NCBI GenBank assembly: GCA_029552745.1
Contig: JAKPDK010000070.1
Location: forward strand, 124,001 to 188,000
Length of the DNA: 64,000 nucleotides
From: Candidatus Hydrogenedentota bacterium
GTDB taxonomy: Bacteria > Hydrogenedentota > Hydrogenedentia > Hydrogenedentales > SLHB01
Direction of reading: 5' to 3'
Part shown: piece by piece, positions 52,857-61,034 of the stretch
How the letters are laid out: each line of letters starts with the position of its first letter
Numbering within the stretch: position 1 is the first letter of the stretch
Made by a program: the position numbers and the translations under genes
Notes under the pieces: generated by a model
The model's input: only the letters and a program-made list of their open reading frames with translations
What the model was told of the DNA's origin: nothing
Database searches by the model: none

Positions 52857-53371
52857 GAAGATTCCACCTCAATTCTGTTCCACGTTCCTTTTATAGTTAT
52901 CCTGAGGGTGTCTCCGTTGTCGACCTTGATAGGTATCGTTGCAAATCCAGTGGAACCGTTAGGAGCAAAAGGTACGTAAAAAGATTCGCGAGTACTATCC
53001 CATGCAGCTTCCGGCTTGAGGAAATGTAGCGATTCCGGTAAACGCAGCGTGACTTCATCGTTCTCTTTTCCATCTGTGTTGCCGTTTTTTTCAGCCAGTT
53101 GCGTGCGCACCAGTTGATAGCAGTCATGCTCTGGATCAATATAAACGCGATACTCAACCCCCTCGATTACGGCTCTTTCCCCCGCGTGTCGCAACAGAGC
53201 CACGACGTCCCGGGTTGCTCTTTCCTCACGAAGTGTTGTAATGGATCCTGCAAAAAGGGGAGCAACGCCGGCAGCCAATATTCCGAGAATAATGACCACT
53301 AGCGTCAATTCTATCAATGTGAAACCGTACAGATTGGTTCGACCGCGCATCATCGTCAGCGACGTAGACAA
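52853..53371 (-). CDS. gspH: Pseudopilin GspH
   Basis: A 172-residue minor pseudopilin: NLYGFTLIELTLVVIILGILAAGVAPLFAGS is the prepilin helix, then the GspH domain (REERATRDVVALLRHAGERAVIEGVEYRVYID). The start is uncertain. TTG at 53371 has GAGGGT at 7-nt spacing and is chosen; ATG codons at 53353 and 53350 lack a ribosome site, and the open frame extends back to 53521 inside gspG. ATGA overlap with gspI. Confidence 0.83.
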   Translation of the reverse strand: MSTSLTMMRGRTNLYGFTLIELTLVVIILGILAAGVAPLFAGSITTLREERATRDVVALLRHAGERAVIEGVEYRVYIDPEHDCYQLVRTQLAEKNGNTDGKENDEVTLRLPESLHFLKPEAAWDSTRESFYVPFAPNGSTGFATIPIKVDNGDTLRITIKGTWNRIEVESS

Positions 53372-53417
53372 GTCCAGTACCCTCGTGGGTTGCGGCTCTC
53401 TTAAAAGAGAGTTCCAT

Positions 53418-53789
53418 TCAGTCATCCCAAACGGATATATCGTCCGCGGTACCTTCTTGTTTGTCGGGGCCTCTGGAGAAGAGGTCATATTTTTTTGTCT
53501 TGCCGGGGACACGATAGACATAGGGGTTCCCCCAAGGGTCCTTGCGGATTTCCATTACGTAATCTCGCTTTCCGCCAACGAGATCGTTCAGTGTTTTTGG
53601 GTATTGGTCGTTGTTTTCCAAAGCAAACGTCTCGACCGCTTGTCTGTATACGTTCAAATCGTGTTTTGCGCGAGTGATGCGTGCCTCGTTTCCTCTTCCG
53701 GAAACGTTGATCACAACAGCCCCGGCAAGAATACCCAAAATCACCATGACAAGAATCAGCTCAATGAGTGTGAAACCACTTCGGTTCAT
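53418..53789 (-). CDS. gspG: Major pseudopilin GspG
   Basis: The main pseudopilus subunit. The 123-residue protein has the leader and helix MNRSGFTLIELILVMVILGILAGAVV with Glu+5, then RITRAKHDLNVYRQAVETFALENNDQYPKTLNDL and the C-terminal calcium-site loop DPWGNPYVYRVPGKTKKYDLFSRGPDKQEGTADDI, all hallmarks of GspG. Slightly shorter than the usual 140-145 residues. Lies between gspF and gspH with the same orientation. Confidence 0.95.
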   Translation of the reverse strand: MNRSGFTLIELILVMVILGILAGAVVINVSGRGNEARITRAKHDLNVYRQAVETFALENNDQYPKTLNDLVGGKRDYVMEIRKDPWGNPYVYRVPGKTKKYDLFSRGPDKQEGTADDISVWDD

Positions 53790-53825
53790 TCTTCTAAACT
53801 CCTGTTTGTGTTTTTGAACGCTTCA

Positions 53826-55037
53826 TCATGATACATTGGCACTCAAGGTGAGCATCGGCAACAGCATAGCTATGACCAGAATTCCTACGACAGAACCAAT
53901 TACTAATATCATAGTCGGTTCGAGCAAAGCGGTCAGGGTTCGCACAGTACGATCCACCTCGTTATCGTAGGCGTCTGCCATCCGTTTTGTGACAGCGCCC
54001 AATCTACCGCTTTCTTCGCCTACGGCAAACATGCTGATCACCATCGGCGGGAAATGGCGACACAGTTGAAGGGCGTCGTGAATACTCTCTCCCTTGGAGA
54101 CTAGCTCTCGGATACGTAGCACTTCTTCTGATATCGCTTTGTTAGAAAGTGTCGATGCCGTGATCTCTAACGCCGAAAGGACAGGTACCCCGTTGTCCAG
54201 CAATGTGCCAAAAACGCGCGCAAACTGTGCCATTTGGTACCGATGCACAACAGTACCTATTACGGGTATGGTCAGTATTCTTGTGTCAAACAACTTTTTG
54301 CCGTTTTCTGAACGTATGAAACGCACAGCAATCGCAGCGCACAAGGCTATCGTCAACAGAACAAGCCACCAGAATTGTTCCATAAATCTGCAAATGCCCA
54401 TTACGACCCACGTAATCCAAGGCAGGTTCACATCAAAATCCTCAAAGACCTTGGTGAACTTTGGAAAAACGAAGGTGATCAGGATAAAGAGGGCAATGGT
54501 GGCAGCCACCAGCAAGAAAGCGGGATATGTCATGGCAGCTAGCGCTTTTCCTCGGACATCGTCTTCGCGTTCCCCAAAATCGACGATACGCCAAAGTACT
54601 TCGTCGAGCATACCTCCTGTTTCGCCGGCTCTGACTAGACTGCATTGCACCGGGGAAAAGACGTTGCTCTGACGTTCCAATGCTTCTGCGAAACTGGCAC
54701 CTTGCTGAATGTCATCGCGCAACTGGGCAATCACGGCCCTCATCTTCGGATTGCGGGTTTGTGCCTCCAGCGTATTAAGAGCACGTACCAAGGGCATCCC
54801 CGATTCGAAGAGATTCGCCAATTGGCGGAAAAAGAGGTTCTTGTCTTTTAGGCGAATTCTGGCAAAAACGCTTTGGAAACGATGCTCGGACTTGTCGTCC
54901 GGGCAATGCTCTATGACTATGGGGATGAACCCCATGTCCCGCAGCCTGGCAGCGACGGCGCGCTCATTTTCGCCGTCTAAAACGCCCGCGTGGGTTTCAC
55001 CGGGTCCTCTTTTTGCCTGATATCGGTAACGAGGCAT
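53826..55037 (-). CDS. gspF: Type II secretion inner-membrane platform protein GspF
   Basis: A 403-residue polytopic membrane protein with two T2SSF repeats. RYRYQAKRGPGETHAGVLDGENERAVAARLRDMGFIPI is the family N-terminus; FFRQLANLFESGMPLVRALNTLE and MAQFARVFGTLLDNGVPVLSALEI begin the two repeats, with hydrophobic helices after each and at the C-terminus. The start ATG at 55037 follows AAGGAT (5-nt spacing) and lies 16 nt after the gspE stop; the frame extending to 55100 would overlap gspE. Confidence 0.93.
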   Translation of the reverse strand: MPRYRYQAKRGPGETHAGVLDGENERAVAARLRDMGFIPIVIEHCPDDKSEHRFQSVFARIRLKDKNLFFRQLANLFESGMPLVRALNTLEAQTRNPKMRAVIAQLRDDIQQGASFAEALERQSNVFSPVQCSLVRAGETGGMLDEVLWRIVDFGEREDDVRGKALAAMTYPAFLLVAATIALFILITFVFPKFTKVFEDFDVNLPWITWVVMGICRFMEQFWWLVLLTIALCAAIAVRFIRSENGKKLFDTRILTIPVIGTVVHRYQMAQFARVFGTLLDNGVPVLSALEITASTLSNKAISEEVLRIRELVSKGESIHDALQLCRHFPPMVISMFAVGEESGRLGAVTKRMADAYDNEVDRTVRTLTALLEPTMILVIGSVVGILVIAMLLPMLTLSANVS

Positions 55038-55053
55038 GGATAATCCTTGGTCC

Positions 55054-56769
55054 TCACATGTCCAGGTCGGCGTCTGAAGTAATGCGCAGGACTTCTTCAA
55101 AAGTTGTGCGCCCTTGGCAAATGCGCTCCCATCCGCTTTGCCGCAAGGTTCTCATTCCGAGTTCGCAAGCTTTTCGTTTTATGACATTAGAAGGAGCCCG
55201 TTCGATTGTAAGTTGTTTAATTTCTGGGGTGAACGGAAGGATTTCGTAGATAGCGGTGCGCCCACGGAACCCTGTGTTTCGGCACTCTTCGCAACCCCTA
55301 CCACGACGGAACGTAGCGCGGCGTATTTCTTCGTCGGTTGCGCCCATCTCGAGTAGCAGCGCTTTATCGGGCTCAAATGGTTCGGCGCAATCCTCGCACA
55401 CAGAACGGACCAGACGCTGGGCAATCGAAGCGATCATGGTGCTGGCGACGAGAAATGGTTCGACACCGAGGTCGATCAGCCGTGTAACGGCGCCGGCGGC
55501 ATCATTGGTGTGCAGCGTGCTAAAAACCAGGTGGCCGGTGAGGCCGGCCCGGATGGCCATTTCGGCGGTTTCATAGTCACGAATTTCTCCAACCAGTATG
55601 ATATCCGGGTCGTGCCGGAGGATAGACCGTAACGCATTGGAAAAGTCGAAACCAATTTGAGGCATGACTTGCATTTGGGTGATACCGTGCAACTGGTATT
55701 CAATTGGATCCTCGATGGTGACGATTTTGTTTTCGATGGCATTTAGTTTGCTGAGCGCGGCATACAACGTCGTGGTCTTACCGCTCCCGGTCGGACCCGT
55801 GACAAGAATCATTCCGTGAGGGCGTCGGATGAATCGTTCCAGCATCGCTAGGTCTTGTGGCAAAAAACCCAGTTGCTCTAAGGTGAGGAACATGGACGCC
55901 CGATTTAGGATACGCAGGTTGACCGTTTCCCCATAAGGAGTCGGCAGGATGGAGACGCGGAGGTCAAATTCTTCTGATCCCAGTTTGGCGCGGATTTTTC
56001 CATCTTGCGGAAGTCGTTTCTCTGCGATATTTAGATTTGCCATGACTTTTACGCGAGAAACAATGGCGGACTGAAAGTTTCGAATCGAAGCCGGCACGGG
56101 AACGGCGCGCAAGATGCCATCCACTCTGTACCGTACACGGAGTTCGTTTTCGAAAGGTTCGATATGTACGTCAGTTGCATTCCACCGGATAGCTTCGGAC
56201 AACAACTCGTTTACAAAACGAATTATGGAAGCGTCGATTCCTTCATCGCCCAAATCAGAGCCAGCTTGGATTTTTTCCAGGTTTACTAAAGGAGCCGCGC
56301 TCTCGTTCTCGACAAGGATTTTTTCAACCGTGTCTGCTCCTACGCCGTAAAGGGTTTTCAACGCCTGCTTGATTTCGTCAGGAGACGACACGACCGGTTC
56401 AATACGTCTTTTCAACACAAGGCGGATGTCATCGAGCAGTTGATGATTGAGAGGGTCACAAATGGCGATGATGAGTACCCCGTTACGTTCTTGTACTGGC
56501 ACAAAATTGTAGTGGGTTGCAAACCTAGCTGGTACGGTTTGCGCCAATTCTTTCGGTAGTATTTTGGTATTTAAGGAAAGATAGGTCATTTCGCAGAAGT
56601 CGGCGAGGGCGCGATAAAGGGTTTCGGCTCCTACATTACCCAAGCGCGCCAATGCATCCAACAAAGGTTCGCCCACAGTTTTCGCCTCTAGGCGGGCTTT
56701 CTCAAGCACCGCTTCGGATACAAGTCCTTTACGAACCAGATATTTTTCAAAGGAGTCGTATGTGTTCAT
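55054..56769 (-). CDS. gspE: Type II secretion motor ATPase GspE
   Basis: Cytosolic hexameric ATPase powering pseudopilus assembly. The 571-residue protein has an N-terminal GspE/PilB domain (YLVRKGLVSEAVLEKARLEA), the Asp box, Walker A TGPTGSGKTT at 324-333, Walker B VGEIRDYETAEMA, the His box GHLVFSTLHTNDAAGA and a C-terminal tetracysteine zinc site (CEDC about 40 residues before CEEC). The family resembles both GspE and PilB; the neighbouring pseudopilin genes argue for secretion. First gspE-F-G gene after the sigma factor pair. Confidence 0.94.
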   Translation of the reverse strand: MNTYDSFEKYLVRKGLVSEAVLEKARLEAKTVGEPLLDALARLGNVGAETLYRALADFCEMTYLSLNTKILPKELAQTVPARFATHYNFVPVQERNGVLIIAICDPLNHQLLDDIRLVLKRRIEPVVSSPDEIKQALKTLYGVGADTVEKILVENESAAPLVNLEKIQAGSDLGDEGIDASIIRFVNELLSEAIRWNATDVHIEPFENELRVRYRVDGILRAVPVPASIRNFQSAIVSRVKVMANLNIAEKRLPQDGKIRAKLGSEEFDLRVSILPTPYGETVNLRILNRASMFLTLEQLGFLPQDLAMLERFIRRPHGMILVTGPTGSGKTTTLYAALSKLNAIENKIVTIEDPIEYQLHGITQMQVMPQIGFDFSNALRSILRHDPDIILVGEIRDYETAEMAIRAGLTGHLVFSTLHTNDAAGAVTRLIDLGVEPFLVASTMIASIAQRLVRSVCEDCAEPFEPDKALLLEMGATDEEIRRATFRRGRGCEECRNTGFRGRTAIYEILPFTPEIKQLTIERAPSNVIKRKACELGMRTLRQSGWERICQGRTTFEEVLRITSDADLDM

Positions 56770-56814
56770 AACAGTTCCGAGAACCGCCTTCAGTAGCGTC
56801 TATGCTATCACAGG

Positions 56815-57879
56815 CTAAGGGCTTGTTGCCTTCTGGAGAGAATTCTCCGCCTCTTCGTAGCGCTTCAGCTCCTGTAAAAAGGTCTGAGCCATGGCAACAA
56901 TTTGAGGATTTTCACTTTGCATGGCTTGTTGTCCCAAACGTTCGGCCGTCTCCCAATCCTGGTATTCTTTCCAATACGCCTTGCCCATCTCGAGGTTGAT
57001 CTGTGCAACCGTTACCGGATTGGTGCACCGGTCTTTTAGCGCTTCAAGGGCATGGAGAGGTTGATGGTCTGTCGGCGCGGATTCCTCCATGACACGAGTT
57101 AGCATTTCTTGGAGTGCAAGCGAGGCGACTTGGGTTCCAGGATACCTAGCCACGACTTCTTCCAAGGCTGCCAAATCCGGTCCCAATCGAGTTCGTGCAG
57201 CGTCCAATAGATGCAGCGCTGCAAAGTCTTCCTGGCTGCATTCTTCAAGCAAGTCTAACCGTGAAGTGTTTTGGTGGTTCGAAGCGAAGACACGAGGATA
57301 TTTGCTTTTCAACAAACGATAGGCTTCGTAGGCTTCGCGGTATCGTTTCAGACGCTCAAAATACAGGTTAGCCAGTTCCATTTGCGCTTGGCCTGCCAAC
57401 GCATCGTTTGGGTGTGTTTCGAGCGCGGTTTGTAGCGCAACAGCAGCGTTAACATCGTCCCCTTGGGCTTTAAGCGCCAACGCTTCGCGTAATGTTTCAA
57501 ACAGCAACGAATTTTGTTCTTGCGAAAGCACGGCTACGTGGGTCGATACACGGGTGTTTGGGGTTCTCCAAAGTAAAAATCCTATGCCCATCAAGATAAC
57601 GGCCGCGAGGGGCACGGCATAGAAGGAGAGGCGAAGAAATCTCTTTTGGCTCTCTTTCATTTCTCGTTGCAGCCTTGCCATAACAAGTGGGAATAAGTCT
57701 ACAGGCGGGTCTATTTTCTCCCCTGTTGGCAGCGCGCTCACAACTGCCCGCAGGTTGTCATATTCCTCGCGTAACATCCGAGACTTACTGAGTTGCTGCT
57801 CCAAAACGGCTTTGTCTCCTTCGGATAATTCACCGTATAAGGCAGCAACCATCAGTTTTCTAATTTTCCAGCGACGCAT
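56815..57879 (-). CDS. Putative anti-sigma factor with TPR-like periplasmic domain
   Basis: A 354-residue bitopic membrane protein. The cytosolic N-terminal about 80 residues (MVAALYGELSEGDKAVLEQQLSKSRMLREEYDNLRAVVSALP) resemble the short helical domain of zf-HC2-like anti-sigma factors but lack the zinc-binding His/Cys residues. A helix at about 86-104 is followed by tetratricopeptide-like repeats (DALAGQAQMELANLYFERLKRYREAYEAYRLL). It follows the ECF sigma gene by 28 nt and precedes gspE by 45 nt, so an anti-sigma role is inferred mainly from position. Confidence 0.62.
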   Translation of the reverse strand: MRRWKIRKLMVAALYGELSEGDKAVLEQQLSKSRMLREEYDNLRAVVSALPTGEKIDPPVDLFPLVMARLQREMKESQKRFLRLSFYAVPLAAVILMGIGFLLWRTPNTRVSTHVAVLSQEQNSLLFETLREALALKAQGDDVNAAVALQTALETHPNDALAGQAQMELANLYFERLKRYREAYEAYRLLKSKYPRVFASNHQNTSRLDLLEECSQEDFAALHLLDAARTRLGPDLAALEEVVARYPGTQVASLALQEMLTRVMEESAPTDHQPLHALEALKDRCTNPVTVAQINLEMGKAYWKEYQDWETAERLGQQAMQSENPQIVAMAQTFLQELKRYEEAENSLQKATSP

Positions 57880-57907
57880 ATATCTTGGCTCCTAACCGCT
57901 TGATCAA

Positions 57908-58495
57908 TTATTTCATACCATTTTTAAGGTCAAGCAACTGCTCTTGCATTTTACGTATCGCACGAAATAGGTGGACCTTTACACTCCCTACGGTACAGCC
58001 AATTGCTTCGGCAATTTCATTAAGTTGCAAGCCCTCATAGTGACGCATAACGAATACAATTCTCTGTGTCGGCGACAAGGCGTCCAAAGCCAGTCGCACT
58101 CGTTCGCTGATCTCGCTCGCGTGTGCCGCGTCGCCTGCGGCATCTTTGGACAAGGGCTCTTCCAAGAGGGCGTATTCTGAAAGACTCCAATGTTCTCGCC
58201 TTTTGCGACGACGAAGGCTATCGATTGCCTGGTTCACGGCCAACCGTGTTATCCACGACCCGAACGCCCCGCTCGGCTGCCACGAACGTATTTTCATGAA
58301 GACTTTTACGAAAACCTCTTGGGCAACGTCTAAGGCGTCTTCCCGGTTCAGGGTCACACGCAAGGCGATCGCGTAAACTCGCCCCTGGTAGCGTTGAACG
58401 AGCTTTTCAAAAGCACTCTCGTTTCCTCGCTGTAAGGCGAGAGCAAGTTCTTCGTCGCTCGGCTCGTTTTGAACTGTATGGGATTCTGTCTTCAT
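57908..58495 (-). CDS. ECF RNA polymerase sigma factor
   Basis: A 195-residue group 4 sigma factor. Region 2 covers about residues 25-98 (FEKLVQRYQGRVYAIALRVTLNREDALDVAQEVFVKVFMKI...WITRLAVNQAIDSLRRRKRR) and region 4 about 138-190 (ALDALSPTQRIVFVMRHYEGLQLNEIAEAIGCTVGSVKVHLFRAIRKM) with its helix-turn-helix. It would direct RNA polymerase to promoters that cannot be predicted here. It is the first gene of a run leading through a membrane TPR protein into gspE, which suggests control of the secretion locus or of envelope stress. Confidence 0.93.
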   Translation of the reverse strand: MKTESHTVQNEPSDEELALALQRGNESAFEKLVQRYQGRVYAIALRVTLNREDALDVAQEVFVKVFMKIRSWQPSGAFGSWITRLAVNQAIDSLRRRKRREHWSLSEYALLEEPLSKDAAGDAAHASEISERVRLALDALSPTQRIVFVMRHYEGLQLNEIAEAIGCTVGSVKVHLFRAIRKMQEQLLDLKNGMK

Positions 58496-58543
58496 TGAAA
58501 GTAACGAATGTCGAGATGAACGGGTTTACATCCGTTCCATACT

Positions 58544-59554
58544 TCACGCGACAAATACAAAATCCTCTGTTTCGGTATAGCGCCGCTTCGTCAACCAGTC
58601 ACGGATCTCTTCTCGGGCTCCCGGAGCGCCCACGGTGATGACAATAAACAAACTTTTTGGTGGGGGCAAGTCATCGGGAGCAATGACGGGCACGCCGTGA
58701 ATGACGCGGCCTATTTTTCGAGGATTTATGTCGACAACCGCTCTGGGAACAACCAATTTCCATTCTCTCAGCCATTGTTTCCCGACTTTTCCGGCTCCCC
58801 ATTGGAAGAATGCTTTGCTTTTCAAATAGCCTAATTCAAGCAGGTAGTGTCTCTTTATTGCTCTGAATTGGGCAGCGCTATAACGTTCCGAAGTTCGAGA
58901 TAACCTCTTGTTCGAGTCTCTCCACCGTAATAATACCTCAGGGACTTTTGTAAGTTGCCAATCGGCTTGGAGGAAGCGGAAACATAGATCGTAGTCTTCC
59001 GGCCATGCGTTGTCCTGATATCTTCCGATTTCCTCAAATACGTCCCGTTTCATCATAAACGTCGGGTGAGGGATGGGGCACTCCACAAAAATCTCTTTTT
59101 GGATTTGTTCCGGTGTGATGAGGGAGTTGAGCCACACTTGATATCTGCGGGTGCCAATGCGAACCGTTGAACCGAAAAACTCTATTAATGCCCCGCATAA
59201 AGCGACCCTTGGCGATGTGCGAAGCAGGCGTTCCTGGAGTTCCAACCGGTGGGGTAAGGAGATATCATCAGCGTCCATTCGAGCGAGGAAGTTCCCTTGT
59301 GCCACGGAACATGCGGCGTTAAGGGCAGCGACTATACCCGCATGCGGATAGGAGAAGACTTTTAATCGTTTGTCTTGTTTGGCACAGTCTAGGGCAATTT
59401 GGCAAGAATTGTCAGTGGAACCGTCATCAAGAAGAATCAATTCCCAATTTTCGTACGTTTGTGCTCGGATGGATTCTATGGCTTCGCGCAGTGTGTCCTG
59501 GGCATTATAAAAAGGTAGAATAACGGAGATAATAGGACGACGTGAGGTCCACAT
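58544..59554 (-). CDS. Family 2 glycosyltransferase
   Basis: A 336-residue GT-A fold enzyme that transfers sugars to glycans, probably at the cytosolic face of the membrane. ISVILPFYNAQDTLREAIESIRAQTYENWELILLDDGSTDNS is the N-terminal donor-binding fold, RMDADDISLPHRLELQ holds the DxD metal motif, and WPEDYDLCFRFL is the acceptor-side ED motif. The C-terminal segment (KAFFQWGAGKVGKQW) resembles an added Rossmann-like region. No membrane helices. Its gene is 48 nt upstream of the sigma gene on the same strand. Confidence 0.88.
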   Translation of the reverse strand: MWTSRRPIISVILPFYNAQDTLREAIESIRAQTYENWELILLDDGSTDNSCQIALDCAKQDKRLKVFSYPHAGIVAALNAACSVAQGNFLARMDADDISLPHRLELQERLLRTSPRVALCGALIEFFGSTVRIGTRRYQVWLNSLITPEQIQKEIFVECPIPHPTFMMKRDVFEEIGRYQDNAWPEDYDLCFRFLQADWQLTKVPEVLLRWRDSNKRLSRTSERYSAAQFRAIKRHYLLELGYLKSKAFFQWGAGKVGKQWLREWKLVVPRAVVDINPRKIGRVIHGVPVIAPDDLPPPKSLFIVITVGAPGAREEIRDWLTKRRYTETEDFVFVA

Positions 59555-59660
59555 ATGTCTTCAGTCTGTCAGTTCTATAATCTTAGTTAATTGCTTTTAT
59601 AAAAGTTCCGCCGAACGAAAATATGATAAACTATTTCAGAGGGCAAATGGGTGGGTACAT

Positions 59661-60086
59661 ATGGCTGTGAAATACACAAAGACGCGAACGGGGTTGCCTA
59701 TAAATGAGGGAAGAAGAAATGTGTATGTCGGTATTCATCGATCTGCTCGCACCTATGTTAACAGTCCCTTCCGCGTGATTTTGATAATATTTCCTCTACT
59801 TTTGATTGTGTTTTTTCTTTTTCCTATGAGAACAATAGGCCAAAATCAATGTGATGCCGTGGTGGTTGATAAGGAGCGTAGAGAGTTAGCTCCGAATGAG
59901 TACGAGTATTTGGTGCGTTTGGACCTGAATACGAAAGGGGGTGTTCTGCGTTCGGGCGCGACTGTTGACCAAGCCCTGTGGGACAGCCTGGAACCGGGGG
60001 AATCTGTGTCGGTCCGCTATATTAAAGATCAATCCACTTCTATTCGAATCACGGAAATTGTCGAAGTGGCACCTAATAAAGAGTGA
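59661..60086 (+). CDS. Single-helix membrane protein with DUF3592-like domain
   Basis: A 141-residue protein that I cannot assign with confidence. A basic cytosolic N-terminus of about 40 residues precedes one strong membrane helix (about 42-60, LIIFPLLLIVFFLF). The outer domain (CDAVVVDKERRELAPNEYEYLVRLDL, VDQALWDSLEPGESVSVRYI) looks like a small beta-sandwich of DUF3592 type. Divergent from the glycosyltransferase gene. First of a run of four plus-strand genes of unknown function. Confidence 0.6.
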   Translation: MAVKYTKTRTGLPINEGRRNVYVGIHRSARTYVNSPFRVILIIFPLLLIVFFLFPMRTIGQNQCDAVVVDKERRELAPNEYEYLVRLDLNTKGGVLRSGATVDQALWDSLEPGESVSVRYIKDQSTSIRITEIVEVAPNKE

Positions 60087-60204
60087 ATCTACACATTGAT
60101 GTTGAAAGAAAAAGTTGTTGCTCGTCACAACAAACCGCTAAAATTACAAGACATACCTACACTTTTTGTGTTTCGACATCTCAAGAAAGAGTGCTGCGGA
60201 AGAT

Positions 60205-60693
60205 ATGTTAAGCAACCAGGAAATGCGGGAAATTTTTGAAAATACGCAGATAATTAGAAGGCCTAACTACGGAATCATAAGTGGTTATCATGAGCTACCC
60301 TATATCTGTCTAGGTCGTTCTGTGGAATTGGATAAGGAGACGACAGAGATTCGGGGTAAGATCCACGTTTCACCGCGTTTTTTGATTAGGCCTGCATACT
60401 TGGAACCTCGATATCGCGACATTTTCGGAGAGGAGAACGTGGACAAAGAGTTGGCGGGACGCATTTTTGGTTTCATGGGTTTCCGTGATAAACCCGTTGA
60501 GTGTAAATCTGAGTACCTTCAAGTAAAACACCTGGACCACAGTGTGGATGAGCAGTTGAGCAAAGTACTTGACGAAATGGAGCGGATGGAAGACATCGTG
60601 ACGGGGGTGATTGTGACGCCTTCGAGTCGTTATTATCCCATTTCGATTGAACGTTTCATTTCAACGATTTTAGAAGATGAATTTGCCGTCTAG
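60205..60693 (+). CDS. Hypothetical cytosolic protein
   Basis: A 162-residue protein that I do not recognise. There is no signal peptide or membrane helix. It contains the conserved-looking stretch IIRRPNYGIISGYHELPYICLGRSVE and an acidic helical segment (DEQLSKVLDEMERMEDIVTGVIVTPSSRYYPISIERFISTIL). ATG at 60205 has GGAAG upstream; an in-frame start at 60166 is possible. It is followed after 18 nt by a small coiled-coil protein, so the two are probably co-expressed. Confidence 0.6.
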   Translation: MLSNQEMREIFENTQIIRRPNYGIISGYHELPYICLGRSVELDKETTEIRGKIHVSPRFLIRPAYLEPRYRDIFGEENVDKELAGRIFGFMGFRDKPVECKSEYLQVKHLDHSVDEQLSKVLDEMERMEDIVTGVIVTPSSRYYPISIERFISTILEDEFAV

Positions 60694-60711
60694 TTTTGAA
60701 GAGAGAACGTT

Positions 60712-60987
60712 ATGAAAAAAGCATATGAACTAGCGCTAGAACGTCTGAACCGTGAATCTGGTCCTCCCAAGAAACTTTCTGACGCGCAAAAAGAGCAACT
60801 GGCAGAAATTGACCGCGTTTTCGACGCCAAAATCGCAGAAAAAAGGCTGGAGTATGAGGCAAGAATTGCGGTAGCGAACTATGAAGAGACAGAACGGTTG
60901 CAGCGCGAATTGGCGGAGGAATTGAGCAATCTCGAAGCGGAACGTGAACGACGCAAAGACGCGATCTGGAACGCGGCATCCTCTTGA
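60712..60987 (+). CDS. Small coiled-coil protein
   Basis: A 91-residue, strongly charged, Ala/Glu/Arg-rich protein predicted to be one long helix (YELALERLNRES, then LAEIDRVFDAKIAEKRLEYEARIAVANYEETERLQRELAEELSNLEAERERRKDAIWN). No family assigned. GAGAG stands upstream of ATG. Short size, regular heptads and codon pattern fit a real gene; a partner in oligomerisation or a regulator of the adjacent gene is possible. Confidence 0.6.
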   Translation: MKKAYELALERLNRESGPPKKLSDAQKEQLAEIDRVFDAKIAEKRLEYEARIAVANYEETERLQRELAEELSNLEAERERRKDAIWNAASS

Positions 60988-61034
60988 TTACATTGCTCAT
61001 CACGTAGCAGTTTCCAGGGATTATCACAATCGCA

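Noticed and set aside
53371-53385. GGTACTGGACTTGTCT on the minus strand, resembling the core element, just before the gspH start
   Set aside because: Only the right half matches, it lies inside the overlapping gsp coding region, and no -35/-10 pair stands 13 nt downstream; probably chance.
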